Below are positions 35,677-44,383 of a stretch of DNA of 49,112 bases, one piece after another. This stretch comes from RGIG5612 sp045599965. Its GTDB lineage: Bacteria > Bacillota > Clostridia > Lachnospirales > Lachnospiraceae. The notes below the pieces were generated by a model, which made no database searches, was not told where the DNA came from, and saw only the letters and a program-made list of their open reading frames with translations. Both the position numbers and the translations under genes were made by a program. Position 1 is the first letter of the stretch, and each line of letters starts with the position of its first letter. The stretch covers positions 1-49,112 of the forward strand of contig JAZRXA010000062.1 in the NCBI GenBank assembly GCA_045599965.1. The letters run 5' to 3'.

Positions 35677-36568
35677 CAATCCCCAAATTCTCCCTAATCG
35701 TCTTCCACCTTCTTGCGGCTATGCCGTCGCCTAAGTAGCTGTTGTGTGGTGTGATGATTACGTTTTCTAATTCCCAAAGAGCACTTTCGCTACTTAGTGG
35801 TTCTTCTTCGAAGACATCTAAAACTGCCCCGCCAAGGTGCCCTGAGCTAAGTGCTTCTTCTAAGGCTTTTTCATCTACTATTGTGCCACGCGCTATATTT
35901 ACGAAGATTGCGCCTTCTTTTATTTGTGCGAAAACTTCTTTGCTAAACATCTTTTTGTTTTCTTCGTTTATTGGCATTGCTAAAACTATTACATCTGCTG
36001 CCAAAGCCTTTTCTTTTTCATCTACTTTTATTACTTTATCGAATCCTTCGGCTGCACTGCCGCTTCTATTTACTCCCGTTACGTTACAGCCGAATGCCTT
36101 AAATCTTTTTGCGCACTCTTTGCCTATGTTGCCTGTTCCAAAGATGCTAACATCTTTTCCGTATAGTTCTAATAACCCTCTTTGCTTTTCCCAGGTATGT
36201 TTCTTTTGATTCTCATAAAAAATAAAAGCCTTTCTGTATAAAGAAAGTACTCCTAAGATAACGTGTTCAGCTATTGGTATATGATAAACTTCTGGGCTGT
36301 TGAAAAGAGCTATGCCTTTTTCTTTTATGTAATCTAAATCTAAATGATCTATGCCTGCGCTTAAGAGTTGTATGACTTTCAAGTTTGTAAACGAGCTTAT
36401 CTCATGATAGTTAAATAAGTTTCCGCATATTACTGCTTCTGCCCAGCTTGCCTCGCATGGCAAACTTTCTTTTTCCCATTGCATAAACTTTACTGTATGC
36501 CCTGCTTTTTCTATTTCTTCTATATGTTCATTGGCTCCGGTCCATGCACCGGTTACTAATATCTTCAT
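35669..36568 (-). CDS. D-2-hydroxyacid dehydrogenase
   Basis: 299 aa. Nucleotide-binding 'DVSIFGTGNIGKECAKRFKA', the Arg region 'FVNIARGTIVDEKALEEALS' and the Glu/His region 'FEEEPL' to 'VIITPHNS'. Reduces a 2-keto acid to the D-hydroxyacid (or the reverse) with NAD(P)H. Its ATG overlaps the aldolase stop by 4 bp, and its own end overlaps the amidotransferase start, so the three genes are probably co-translated. Confidence 0.87.
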   Translation of the reverse strand: MKILVTGAWTGANEHIEEIEKAGHTVKFMQWEKESLPCEASWAEAVICGNLFNYHEISSFTNLKVIQLLSAGIDHLDLDYIKEKGIALFNSPEVYHIPIAEHVILGVLSLYRKAFIFYENQKKHTWEKQRGLLELYGKDVSIFGTGNIGKECAKRFKAFGCNVTGVNRSGSAAEGFDKVIKVDEKEKALAADVIVLAMPINEENKKMFSKEVFAQIKEGAIFVNIARGTIVDEKALEEALSSGHLGGAVLDVFEEEPLSSESALWELENVIITPHNSYLGDGIAARRWKTIRENLGIDG

Positions 36569-37404
36569 TGTTCTACTATCTTCTTTACTAACTCTTTTAC
36601 TTTCGCTGGGTTTTTCGTATAAAACTCATCTTCTAATTTATGGTTTTGGCATCTTTCTTCATATTTTCTTATGCTATCTACGCCGCTGTTAAATACCATC
36701 CTAATAATCTGCCTATCATCTATTTTGCTCGCATTACAAAAACTTCTACTTAATATTGTCATGCTGCTGCCTAATCTGTAATGCTCTTTTATTATATATT
36801 CTGCTGGAAGCATTCCTCTTCCGAGTGACGCTATTCCTCCAAAGCCGTAAGGAATTCCTGTCGGTTTTATCTTATTGCAGATTTTTTCTACTGTCCCATC
36901 TGCTAAAAGTTCAAACATAAACTTTTTATTATTATCTAGGCTAAGATCATTTAGGCCTATTAAGATTTCATCAATGCCTTCTATCTTTAAAATCTCATCT
37001 AACCTATCTACGCTTTTTTGTGACTCTAAAAGTAGCAAGGTCTTTGCTCTTTTATTCACTGCCTTAATAAATCTTTCTACTTCTTTTTCATTACTAAAAT
37101 ACGGGAGCATAACTATGTCCGCTCCCGCATCTATTACCGCTTCTATTTCGTCTTCACTATTTATATAATCTGCCGCGACTTCATGTATCGGATTAACTCT
37201 TACTAAAAGCTCGGCCTTACTTATTTCTTTTCTTAGTTTCTTTACATCATCTATCGTGTGATGATTTTGAACTGTGTTAAGTCCTTTTTGTCTTTTATCT
37301 TTTCCGATATATTCCATATCGATAAAGATTCTATCTACTCCCGCATCCTCAGCGATCTTCGCTACGTCTACATCGTTAGTTATATACATTAATTTAAGCG
37401 CCAT
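36565..37404 (-). CDS. HpcH/HpaI aldolase/citrate lyase family protein
   Basis: 279 aa TIM-barrel. 'DRIFIDMEYIGK', 'AGADIVMLPYF' and the mid-protein 'LLLLESQKSV' fit the HpcH/HpaI family. The usual reaction is aldol cleavage or condensation of pyruvate with an aldehyde. In this operon it more likely builds a 4-hydroxy-2-keto acid, then reduced by the dehydrogenase next door; that sequence of steps is inferred. It starts 3 bp after the sugar transferase. Confidence 0.82.
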   Translation of the reverse strand: MALKLMYITNDVDVAKIAEDAGVDRIFIDMEYIGKDKRQKGLNTVQNHHTIDDVKKLRKEISKAELLVRVNPIHEVAADYINSEDEIEAVIDAGADIVMLPYFSNEKEVERFIKAVNKRAKTLLLLESQKSVDRLDEILKIEGIDEILIGLNDLSLDNNKKFMFELLADGTVEKICNKIKPTGIPYGFGGIASLGRGMLPAEYIIKEHYRLGSSMTILSRSFCNASKIDDRQIIRMVFNSGVDSIRKYEERCQNHKLEDEFYTKNPAKVKELVKKIVEQ

Positions 37405-37407
37405 AAT

Positions 37408-38046
37408 CTAGTCCTCGTCTGTATTAACTGTTTCAAATATATTTTCGTTATCGTCTGTTCCAAGTTTGAATGTTTTCTTAAATATATCCCAATCTAAAGC
37501 AAACGAAACGTTGTCAACGTAATAATTGTTTAGTTCAATTCTTTTGTTCCACTCTACATGTCTTCTTCCGCAAACCTGAGCCCATCCTGTCATTCCCGGT
37601 CTTATTAGGAACATTCTTTTTTGTTCTTCAGTATACTTATCATATGTCCATGGGTGGAACGTCAGTGGTGGCCTTGGTCCTATTAAGGACATATCGCCTT
37701 TTAGGATATTTATCGCTTGTGGGATTTCATCTATGCTGATTTTTCTTAAGAATCTTCCCACTTTTGTTACTCTCTCGTCATGTGCGTTCGAGTAAACTCC
37801 TTGGCCTTCTAACTCTCTGCCGACGTACATGGTTCTAAATTTATACATGATAAAAACCTTGCCGTCTTTACCTATTCTTTCTTGTCTATAAAATCCTGGG
37901 CCTTTTGAGTCTAACTTAACTGCTACCCAGATTATTAACATCGGTATGCATCCAAGGACAAGACCTATTGTAGATAAAAATATATCAATAGCTCTTTTTG
38001 TGTAACGATAATATGTGCCCTGATATCCTTGTGGTTGAGGATCCAA
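37408..38046 (-). CDS. Undecaprenyl-phosphate sugar phosphotransferase (initiating enzyme)
   Basis: 212 aa, one N-terminal membrane helix (residues 17-40) and the catalytic domain of the WcaJ/EpsL type: 'YRQERIGKDGKVFIMYKFRT', 'ISIDEIPQAINILKGDMSLI' and 'GPRPP'. It transfers a sugar-1-phosphate to undecaprenyl phosphate, starting the repeat unit. The start is a TTG at 38046 with a seven-G Shine-Dalgarno site 8 nt upstream (38055-38061). It lacks the long polytopic N-terminus of WcaJ itself. Confidence 0.9.
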   Translation of the reverse strand: MDPQPQGYQGTYYRYTKRAIDIFLSTIGLVLGCIPMLIIWVAVKLDSKGPGFYRQERIGKDGKVFIMYKFRTMYVGRELEGQGVYSNAHDERVTKVGRFLRKISIDEIPQAINILKGDMSLIGPRPPLTFHPWTYDKYTEEQKRMFLIRPGMTGWAQVCGRRHVEWNKRIELNNYYVDNVSFALDWDIFKKTFKLGTDDNENIFETVNTDED

Positions 38047-38061
38047 TGTTCTTACCCCCCC

Positions 38062-38577
38062 TTACTTTTTGCTAACTATTTCTAGTATTTCTAGTCCGAC
38101 TTCGATTAATCTTTCTGTGCCGAACATTTCAATTTCTATCCATGCTTTTCTTCTATGTCTATCTATTTTTCTTATGTGGCTTTCGAATCCTTTTAGTGGC
38201 CCTTCGGTTACTTCTATTTTTGTACCAACTATAAAGCCTTCCGATGCATCCACTATTAATTCTTCGCCACCTAATCTTATAAGCAGCTCCTCTTCTTCTT
38301 TTTTTACAGGAAGTATCTCCGTGCCGGTTCCTATTAGTTTTGTCATGCCAACAATCCCTTTTAGTTTTAAGACTGCTGCCGCTAAATTTTCTGTCGCAAT
38401 AAAAACATACCCCGGAAACAGTATGCGTGTGCGCTTAATCCACTTTCCTCTAAAGCGGACTTGCTGCGAATACATAGGTATGAACACCTTTTCGATTATT
38501 TTTTTCGGTATTTGTTTTTGGCACTGGGTCATTATTGTTTTTTCTTTCCCAGCATTTACTTGCATTACATACCACAT
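38062..38577 (-). CDS. loaP: LoaP-type NusG-family antiterminator
   Basis: 171 aa. NusG-like N-terminus ('MWYVMQVNAGKEK') and C-terminal KOW ('VTEGPLKGFESHIRKIDRHR'). LoaP proteins in Firmicutes promote readthrough of terminators in long polysaccharide or antibiotic operons, often binding a leader RNA hairpin. Its location near the start of a ~25-kb operon fits that role. The region upstream (38578-38688) folds well, but its exact RNA target is not known. Confidence 0.87.
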   Translation of the reverse strand: MWYVMQVNAGKEKTIMTQCQKQIPKKIIEKVFIPMYSQQVRFRGKWIKRTRILFPGYVFIATENLAAAVLKLKGIVGMTKLIGTGTEILPVKKEEEELLIRLGGEELIVDASEGFIVGTKIEVTEGPLKGFESHIRKIDRHRRKAWIEIEMFGTERLIEVGLEILEIVSKK

Positions 38578-38688
38578 TTTTTGCTCGCTTCGCCATTTCG
38601 CTCTCTTTCAAGCGAACTCCCCGTAAAATATTTTCACTAAAGCTTCGCAACGCGAATACGACGATTACGAAGCAAAAGCTGCTTTTAT
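38578..38688 (-). promoter_or_regulatory. Structured leader RNA upstream of loaP
   Basis: In transcript sense it contains TTCGCT-TGAAAGAG-AGCGAA and a GCTTCG / CGAAGC pair with a loop of 20 nt. A second CGAAGC just before loaP could pair instead with the same upstream arm, so two folds compete. No clear Shine-Dalgarno site precedes the loaP start, which may itself depend on this structure. It is a candidate LoaP recognition or autoregulation site, unproven. Confidence 0.45.
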
Positions 38689-39453
38689 CTATCTTTTTTT
38701 CTTTTTGTCTTGTTTAGTTGGAAACTCTTCGTCTCCGTAGTAATCTCCGTAATACTTGCCATAATATTTTCCGTAGTGTTTGCCGTAATATTTGCCATAG
38801 TATCCGTAACTTTGTTTATCCATTAAGTTTACTTTGTTTAAGATTACTCCTAAGAACTTTGTGCCTGTAGCTTTTAAGTCCTCTATTATTTCTCTAACTA
38901 ATCTATAACTATGTGTTTTAGCTGGAACTACCATAATTGATCCATCGCACTCTCTTGCTACTATTGATGCATCTACAACCGTTCCTAAAGGTGGTGTATC
39001 TACAATTACATAACTAAACTGTTCTTTAGCCTGCTTAATAAATTCAACAAACCTTTGGCTACTTAAAAGCTCTGCTGGGTTAGGTGCAACTGAACCTGCA
39101 ACAGCTATATATAAATGGCTGATGCTTGTTTTGCCGATTGCATCATCATATGGAATCAATCCTGCTAAGTATTGTGTCATGCCGTTCTTAGCACCAACTA
39201 TTCTATATTTTTCAAGCAAGCTTGATGTATTTCTTAAGTCGCAATTTACATAAAGAACATCTTTTCCAAGTTCTGATAAACTTATTGCAAGATTAAAACT
39301 TACTGTCGTTTTTCCATCATCCGGAAGGCAACTAGTAAGCGCGATAGCTTTTATGTCATCGCCGCAAAGTTGCACATTTGTTCTAAGTCTTTTTATTTCT
39401 TCGTTAGTCCTGAACTTAAAGGCAGGAATATTTCTAATTATTACGTTCTGCAA
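38689..39453 (-). CDS. CpsD/CapB-like tyrosine kinase
   Basis: 254 aa. Walker A 'SCLPDDGKTTVSFNL' (residues 41-55), 'DVLYVNCDLRN' Walker A-prime and 'YVIVDTPPLG' Walker B, followed by a tail of YGK/YYGK repeats with about a dozen Tyr, the autophosphorylation cluster of BY-kinases. The frame opens at 39531, but a TTG at 39453 (LQNVIIRN) with GGAAGGGG in front and a 20-bp overlap with the upstream gene is a more credible start. Works with CpsC and is dephosphorylated by CpsB to control chain length. Confidence 0.88.
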   Translation of the reverse strand: MQNVIIRNIPAFKFRTNEEIKRLRTNVQLCGDDIKAIALTSCLPDDGKTTVSFNLAISLSELGKDVLYVNCDLRNTSSLLEKYRIVGAKNGMTQYLAGLIPYDDAIGKTSISHLYIAVAGSVAPNPAELLSSQRFVEFIKQAKEQFSYVIVDTPPLGTVVDASIVARECDGSIMVVPAKTHSYRLVREIIEDLKATGTKFLGVILNKVNLMDKQSYGYYGKYYGKHYGKYYGKYYGDYYGDEEFPTKQDKKKKR

Positions 39454-40303
39454 TATCCCCTTCCTTTCTGACCGGTGTTTTTTCGTCTTGTGGTCTTGCA
39501 CTCTGTGGTCTAGTTCCTTGTGGTCTTGCAACTGTCGGCCTTGCTACTGGTGGTTTTGCTACTGGAGCTTTAGTGATTGATGCTTCTGGATCAAATAGCG
39601 GAATAACGCCTAATACAGTGCAATCTAAATATTTCTTTATATCTGTAGGTGTCTTTATTGTATCGTTTGTTAAATAAACTATGCAATAAATTCCCCATGT
39701 TACGATAAGTCCTATAAGTGCTGCTATAATCGCTTTTCTAACTGCTCCTGTGCCATTCGGTGTTGTTGGAAGACTTGCCGCGTCTATGATACTAACTTCA
39801 ATATCATTAACTCCCATTACTTCGTTAATTCTCTCTTTTGCTTCTTTAGCAACGCCGTCCGCAATTCTCTTTGCTTCTTTTGGCACTGTATTAGTTACAT
39901 TAATTATTATCATTCTTGTATCTTCTACAATAGTTGCTGAAACAGCACTATTAAGAGCCTTAGCCGTCATATTTAAATCTAAGTCCGATACAACTCTTTC
40001 TAAAACTGTTCTAGATTTTACTATTGATATATAATCTTTAGATAATCTCGCTGAAAGAGTAAGGTCTACATTATTAACTGCGTTATCTTGATGCTTATTA
40101 ACGATAATAAGCGATGTTTCTGATGTATAGCGAGGAACGCTTGTATATTTTACAAATCCTCCAACTGCTATACCTAAAATTAACGCTATCGGAATAATAA
40201 CAAACCATCTTCTTATAAACGCATAGAAAATTGTACTGAAATCTAATTCAGGTCCCGCGTTTCTTTGTTGATTCATTTGTCCGTAATTGTTTTCGTATCC
40301 CAT
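39434..40303 (-). CDS. CpsC/Wzz-like chain-length determinant and kinase activator
   Basis: 289 aa with two TM segments (about 32-51 and 181-205) around an extracellular domain, as in Wzz/CpsC. The C-terminal cytoplasmic part is a Pro/Ala/Arg-rich repeat (VAKPPVARPTVARPQ). It activates CpsD and sets polymer length. Starts 2 bp after CpsB. Confidence 0.85.
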   Translation of the reverse strand: MGYENNYGQMNQQRNAGPELDFSTIFYAFIRRWFVIIPIALILGIAVGGFVKYTSVPRYTSETSLIIVNKHQDNAVNNVDLTLSARLSKDYISIVKSRTVLERVVSDLDLNMTAKALNSAVSATIVEDTRMIIINVTNTVPKEAKRIADGVAKEAKERINEVMGVNDIEVSIIDAASLPTTPNGTGAVRKAIIAALIGLIVTWGIYCIVYLTNDTIKTPTDIKKYLDCTVLGVIPLFDPEASITKAPVAKPPVARPTVARPQGTRPQSARPQDEKTPVRKEGDIAERNN

Positions 40304-40305
40304 AA

Positions 40306-41052
40306 TTAATCTAAATAATTGTTTTGCAAAAGCATCTTTGGATTATCTATAAAGATTTTTTTTGCAACTTCTGCTCCAATTTTTTTCTCAACTATCTTGT
40401 AGGCTCCTGATAGTAGTGGCTTTCTAGATACTGAGCCATGCGAATCACTAGCTATAAACTGCACATGTCCCGACATTATTTCATCTAGCGCCCACAGCTG
40501 TCTATCTTTTCCATCCTGCCCTGTAACGGTCGTAGCATTTAATTGTATATATGCTCCGCCTTTTAGGAACTCTTCTAATTTTACTACTCCATCCATTACG
40601 CAATAATATCTTTCCGGATGCGCAATTATTGGAATATATCCATTGCCTAATGCATCTTGAAGGCTATCATGAATTCTTTCCTTTGTAACTTTTGGTCCAT
40701 ACTCTATAAGTATATATTGAGTATCTGCCATCGTAGAAATTATGCCATTATTTAGATGCTTCATCGACTCTTTATTATAACAAATTTCTTGCCCTAAAAG
40801 AACCTTCATTCCTGGAAATTCTTTTATGTATTCAAGCATCTGCTCATGTCTCGTTTGGGATAAAACCCTTGTCGCAATTTGACCTCTATACACATTAAAA
40901 TGCGGCGTCGCAATTATGCATGTAATCCCATCTTTATAGGCTTGTCTTAGCATGGCCTTTGTTTCAACCACACTAACAGACCCGTCATCTAAATCGGGTA
41001 AAATGTGCGAATGTATATCAATCAAATTTTGCGGTTTGCCTATTACACTCAT
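40306..41052 (-). CDS. CpsB/CapC-like PHP-domain tyrosine phosphatase
   Basis: 248 aa. PHP motif 'DIHSHILPDLDDGS' (about 13-26), 'ATPHF', 'PIIAHPERY' and 'FIASDSHG' give the metal-binding His/Asp set of the CpsB family. It removes phosphate from the CpsD tyrosine tail. First gene of the polysaccharide operon, directly after the promoter at 41087-41114. Confidence 0.92.
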   Translation of the reverse strand: MSVIGKPQNLIDIHSHILPDLDDGSVSVVETKAMLRQAYKDGITCIIATPHFNVYRGQIATRVLSQTRHEQMLEYIKEFPGMKVLLGQEICYNKESMKHLNNGIISTMADTQYILIEYGPKVTKERIHDSLQDALGNGYIPIIAHPERYYCVMDGVVKLEEFLKGGAYIQLNATTVTGQDGKDRQLWALDEIMSGHVQFIASDSHGSVSRKPLLSGAYKIVEKKIGAEVAKKIFIDNPKMLLQNNYLD

Positions 41053-41086
41053 TTGGTTTTCTACTTATCATTAATGTGACCTTGGT

Positions 41087-41114
41087 ATTATAGCATATAC
41101 CTATTATTTTGCAA
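41087..41114 (-). promoter_or_regulatory. Promoter of the polysaccharide operon
   Basis: TTGCAA (41109-41114) and TATAAT (41087-41092) on the minus strand are 16 bp apart, between the end of the HPr-kinase-like gene and cpsB. The predicted leader to cpsB is only about 30 nt. Confidence 0.78.
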
Positions 41115-41115
41115 T

Positions 41116-41850
41116 TTACTTTATTGTATAATAAGCAAGCTCTGCAGCATCTAAATTTGCCACACATTTTAGCTTATAAAATCTGATTTTTTGGCCTAAT
41201 TTATCAATTAAATTTATTGTTTTTTCTAATAGTTCTATCTCTTCTGGTTTATATATTTGTTGAAGTAGCATTATGTAAGCTTCGCCTAGTGTAATTTTGC
41301 TAATTTCGTTTTGCTTTCCCTGCTCTAAAATGCATATTGATTTTAGTGGAACTGCAATATTTTTGCTTAGATGGTGTTTCCCGTCCCAAGGGGTTCCGTA
41401 TATAACTACTTCTCCATCATCATTTATTCTTACAAGTGGCTTATCATCATTAACCATTACCGCACGCTCTTTAAGAAGTTCCCTCCAAAGTCTTGTGTGG
41501 GTGCTCTTTCCGGTGCCGCTTTTAGCTATAAACAAATATCCTATATTATCTACGGCGATACATGACCCGTGTATTAAAAAACCATTATATTTTGGAAGCT
41601 CATTTGCTATTTTTCTATACACTGCAAGCGTTTCTAAATATCCGTCCGTGAATTTTCTTATTGGCCTATTTGCTTTTTTATCTTCTTTGGCCGATTTTTT
41701 CTTTTCGAATTCAACATCTTCCTTTGTTGTCTTTACCGTAAAATCGATTTTTTGTTCTTGAGTTTCGTAATCTTTACACAACTTTATTACATCTTCATAA
41801 ATCGAATCTATTTCTATATTCAAATTTGCTATTTTGAATTTTCCTGTCAT
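41116..41850 (-). CDS. HPr kinase-like protein of the peptide cluster
   Basis: 244 aa. Walker A 'AKSGTGKSTHTRLW' (109-122), 'VNDDKPLVR', and the HprK-like 'GTPWDGKHHLSKN'. No HPr-type N-terminal domain is present; instead the N-terminus is Lys/Glu-rich. In lasso peptide clusters such as paeninodin, related kinases phosphorylate the precursor. Here the next genes are an ABC exporter, peptidase, PqqD and a precursor-like peptide, so a peptide kinase is likely. It is the last gene of that operon. Confidence 0.75.
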   Translation of the reverse strand: MTGKFKIANLNIEIDSIYEDVIKLCKDYETQEQKIDFTVKTTKEDVEFEKKKSAKEDKKANRPIRKFTDGYLETLAVYRKIANELPKYNGFLIHGSCIAVDNIGYLFIAKSGTGKSTHTRLWRELLKERAVMVNDDKPLVRINDDGEVVIYGTPWDGKHHLSKNIAVPLKSICILEQGKQNEISKITLGEAYIMLLQQIYKPEEIELLEKTINLIDKLGQKIRFYKLKCVANLDAAELAYYTIK

Positions 41851-41872
41851 TTTAGGTTCCTATTTGCCTTGT

Positions 41873-42232
41873 TTATGGGACCATCGGAAGAATTATTGTT
41901 CCATTCTCATCTATGTATAAGTCTTGCTTTTTGCTTTCTTCTTGTTCTTCCTCTTCTTTTTTAGGCTTTGGTTTATCTTTAGTTTGCGGATCGTTATCAT
42001 CGTCCGTTATAACATCGATAAATTCAGTGTCGGTGTCTTTATTTTCTTTTACTGTCTCTTCGTTTTCTTTCTTGTTGTCTTCTTTCTTTTTTGTGTCTTT
42101 TTGTGTTTCAATATTTTGTTGATTTTTATTGTTTTGTTTTGGCGCTTTAATTACAAACACAATAACTATTGCTGCTACTACGCACACTGCTAAAACTATT
42201 CCTATAATGCCCCAAACTTTTTTCTTATTCAT
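41873..42232 (-). CDS. Single-TM protein with charged extracellular tail
   Basis: 119 aa. Short basic N-terminus, one TM segment (about residues 7-28), a Lys/Glu/Asp-rich low-complexity spacer of about 70 residues and a tail 'YIDENGTIILPMVP'. The tail probably lies outside the membrane. Overlaps the ABC gene by 8 bp. No family recognised; it may be an immunity, accessory or docking component for the exported peptide. Confidence 0.7.
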   Translation of the reverse strand: MNKKKVWGIIGIVLAVCVVAAIVIVFVIKAPKQNNKNQQNIETQKDTKKKEDNKKENEETVKENKDTDTEFIDVITDDDNDPQTKDKPKPKKEEEEQEESKKQDLYIDENGTIILPMVP

Positions 42233-43949
42233 CCTTTATTTTACCTCCTTCGGCAAACTGGATTACCCTATCACATATCTTAAGAGCCGCCGTGCGATGC
42301 GTTACTATTAAAACCGTTTTCTCCGTCATGCTTTTCAAGTTTTCAAGCAATTGTTTTTCCGTTTTGCTATCTAGCGCACTAGTAGCTTCATCTAAAAGTA
42401 TTACTGGTCTATTTGAATATATTGCTCTAGCGATTGCAAGACGTTGCATTTGGCCTTCTGAAAGGCCTGCGCCTCTTTCTCCTAAAAGTGTATCTACGCC
42501 TTTATCTAACTCAGCTACAAATTCTTTTGCGCATGCTATCTTTAGCGCTTCTTCTAATTTTTCTTCATTTATAGTTTCTAAAGGATTTGCAAAACTTACT
42601 ACTTCTTTTATTGTTCCGTTCATCAAGCAATTCCCTTGTGGCACATATGCAAACATCCTTCTATATTCCGATGTGAGTTCTTTTTTCTCACCTTCTTTTG
42701 TCTTGAAATATCGTTTTCCTTTGTCCGGCTCATAAACGCACATCATTAATTTAAGCACTGTGGACTTTCCACATCCACTATGACCTGTAAAAGCTACATA
42801 CTCTCCTTTCTTTATTGAAAGGTTTAGCCCGCTTACTACTTCTGGCATATTTTCTTTGCTTAAATTTTCTATTGTTTCTACCGCCGGATAATACTTAAAC
42901 GACACTTCTTCAAGTCCAAAAGTTTCTAGACTTTCTTTATAAAAGTTTTGCATCTTCTCTAAACTTTTTGGTTCTTTATCAGTTTCTTCATTGTCTTCTT
43001 TAAAGGCTTCTGCCTCCATAAGTCTTTCCGCGCTAGCTATCATCGTATAATAGCGTGGAATATATCCTGATATATTTGCGAACGGTGTTTGGATTTGTGA
43101 AATCAGTTGCGTAATCGCTGTTAATGTTCCAAACGAGATTGTACCTATTAATATTCCATATCCGCACCATCCAATACCTAAAAGATACATAGCGTTCATT
43201 ACAAGGCCAAATCCTGTGTTCGCAAAGTTCGAAAAATAATTTCGTCTCATGCGCTCTTTTTTATGCTCTTGCATTTTTTTGCTAGCGCCTTCGCTCGTTT
43301 GTTCTTCTACCGCGAATGAACGGATCATCAAAAGGCTTCCTATATGCTCTTGCAAAAATACCCTGAGCCTTCCGTCTGCTTCTTGCACTTTTTTATGAAG
43401 CCGTTTCATGTATTTACGAAACAGCCATGTAAGTACTATTAAAATTACTCCGCATGGAATTAATATAAATGCAAAGCGTGGCTCTAGCGCGATTATCATA
43501 ATGAGTGCGCTAATTAGTTTTATTAGCATGCCTACGATACCCGGTACTATTTCTACATATCCTCGCGCCACAACTTGCGTGTCGTTTGTTAAACGATTTA
43601 GCCACTCGCCTGAGTGCACGGCCGAAACATGCAAAAAATCTTTTTTTAGTATTGTATTTGTTAGTCGTTCCTTAAATATATTTTCTATTGTGGCTTTCGA
43701 AAGTTCTGAAAGCCATCTAATTAGCGCTCTTAGGCAAATCTGCACGAGCACTAAAATTATTGTTAGTATTAGCCATTTGAAAAAGCCGTCTGCATTTTTT
43801 TCTACTGCGCTGTCGACGAGTCCACGAAGCAATAGCGCATACAAAACTCCTGACGCTCCATGTATCGCCTGAATTATTGTTAATGCTAAGATATATAATT
43901 TTTTCTTTCCCGGAACGGCAAGGAGCCATTTCGTTGTAGACGTTTTCAT
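42225..43949 (-). CDS. ABC exporter (fused TMD-NBD) of the peptide cluster
   Basis: 574 aa with six hydrophobic segments in the first 300 residues, then an ATPase domain: Walker A 'GHSGCGKST' (about 389-397), Q-loop 'AYVPQGNC', signature 'LSEGQ' and Walker B 'RPVILLDEATSAL'. There is no C39 peptidase domain, so cleavage would have to come from another protein, and the S24/S26 peptidase gene overlaps its start by 4 bp. Half-size exporter, working as a dimer. Confidence 0.9.
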   Translation of the reverse strand: MKTSTTKWLLAVPGKKKLYILALTIIQAIHGASGVLYALLLRGLVDSAVEKNADGFFKWLILTIILVLVQICLRALIRWLSELSKATIENIFKERLTNTILKKDFLHVSAVHSGEWLNRLTNDTQVVARGYVEIVPGIVGMLIKLISALIMIIALEPRFAFILIPCGVILIVLTWLFRKYMKRLHKKVQEADGRLRVFLQEHIGSLLMIRSFAVEEQTSEGASKKMQEHKKERMRRNYFSNFANTGFGLVMNAMYLLGIGWCGYGILIGTISFGTLTAITQLISQIQTPFANISGYIPRYYTMIASAERLMEAEAFKEDNEETDKEPKSLEKMQNFYKESLETFGLEEVSFKYYPAVETIENLSKENMPEVVSGLNLSIKKGEYVAFTGHSGCGKSTVLKLMMCVYEPDKGKRYFKTKEGEKKELTSEYRRMFAYVPQGNCLMNGTIKEVVSFANPLETINEEKLEEALKIACAKEFVAELDKGVDTLLGERGAGLSEGQMQRLAIARAIYSNRPVILLDEATSALDSKTEKQLLENLKSMTEKTVLIVTHRTAALKICDRVIQFAEGGKIKDE

Positions 43950-44383
43950 TTTTTTATTGTGCGCGCAATCTTTCTTTTTATCTTTTTTAGGAATATTCTA
44001 AAGTCCGCAAAGTTTGTCCATATAAAAGAATATAGGCGGTAGCCCAGCTCTTTTGTGCTATGCTCTTTTTCGCTTCGCACATACGCTGTCATCACGCCTA
44101 ATATGTCTTCGTCTTTGATTTTATATTCTTTTTCAATACAGTTGTCCCCTAAGATTACATAATCGTTATCGCGAACTTCTATTATTCTGTGTAAAATATA
44201 TTGCTTTGTCGGGCGGCGGTATAAAACCACATCTCCCCTTTTGCATCTTTCTTGGCCTTTTTTATTTACTGTGAATAAATCCTTGCCTTCTCTAAGTAGT
44301 GGAAGCATACTGCCTCCCACGTTTGTATAAGTAAGGGTTTCGTTATCTTCTAAATATTTTTCGTAAGAGATGCTCTCACTCAT
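43946..44383 (-). CDS. S24/S26-family peptidase with Ser-His dyad
   Basis: 145 aa. Nucleophile Ser in 'GGSMLPLL' (about residue 25), and 'YILHRIIEV' with a His (about 65) where bacterial signal peptidase I has Lys. The Ser-His arrangement is that of SipW/Sec11-type peptidases; 'VILGDN' is the last S26 motif. No N-terminal TM segment is present, so it is soluble or membrane-attached through its basic C-terminal helix. The ATG at 44383 overlaps the PqqD stop, with AGGGG upstream. A likely leader peptidase for the peptide encoded at 44706-44858. Confidence 0.82.
   Translation of the reverse strand: MSESISYEKYLEDNETLTYTNVGGSMLPLLREGKDLFTVNKKGQERCKRGDVVLYRRPTKQYILHRIIEVRDNDYVILGDNCIEKEYKIKDEDILGVMTAYVRSEKEHSTKELGYRLYSFIWTNFADFRIFLKKIKRKIARTIKK

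Noticed and set aside
38450..38650. 66-residue ORF overlapping the loaP start
   Set aside because: It is in another frame over loaP with no family features and looks like a shadow frame.
41297..41761. Long plus-strand ORFs, for example opposite the HprK-like gene
   Set aside because: They lie antisense to well-supported genes, with no family features or ribosome sites.
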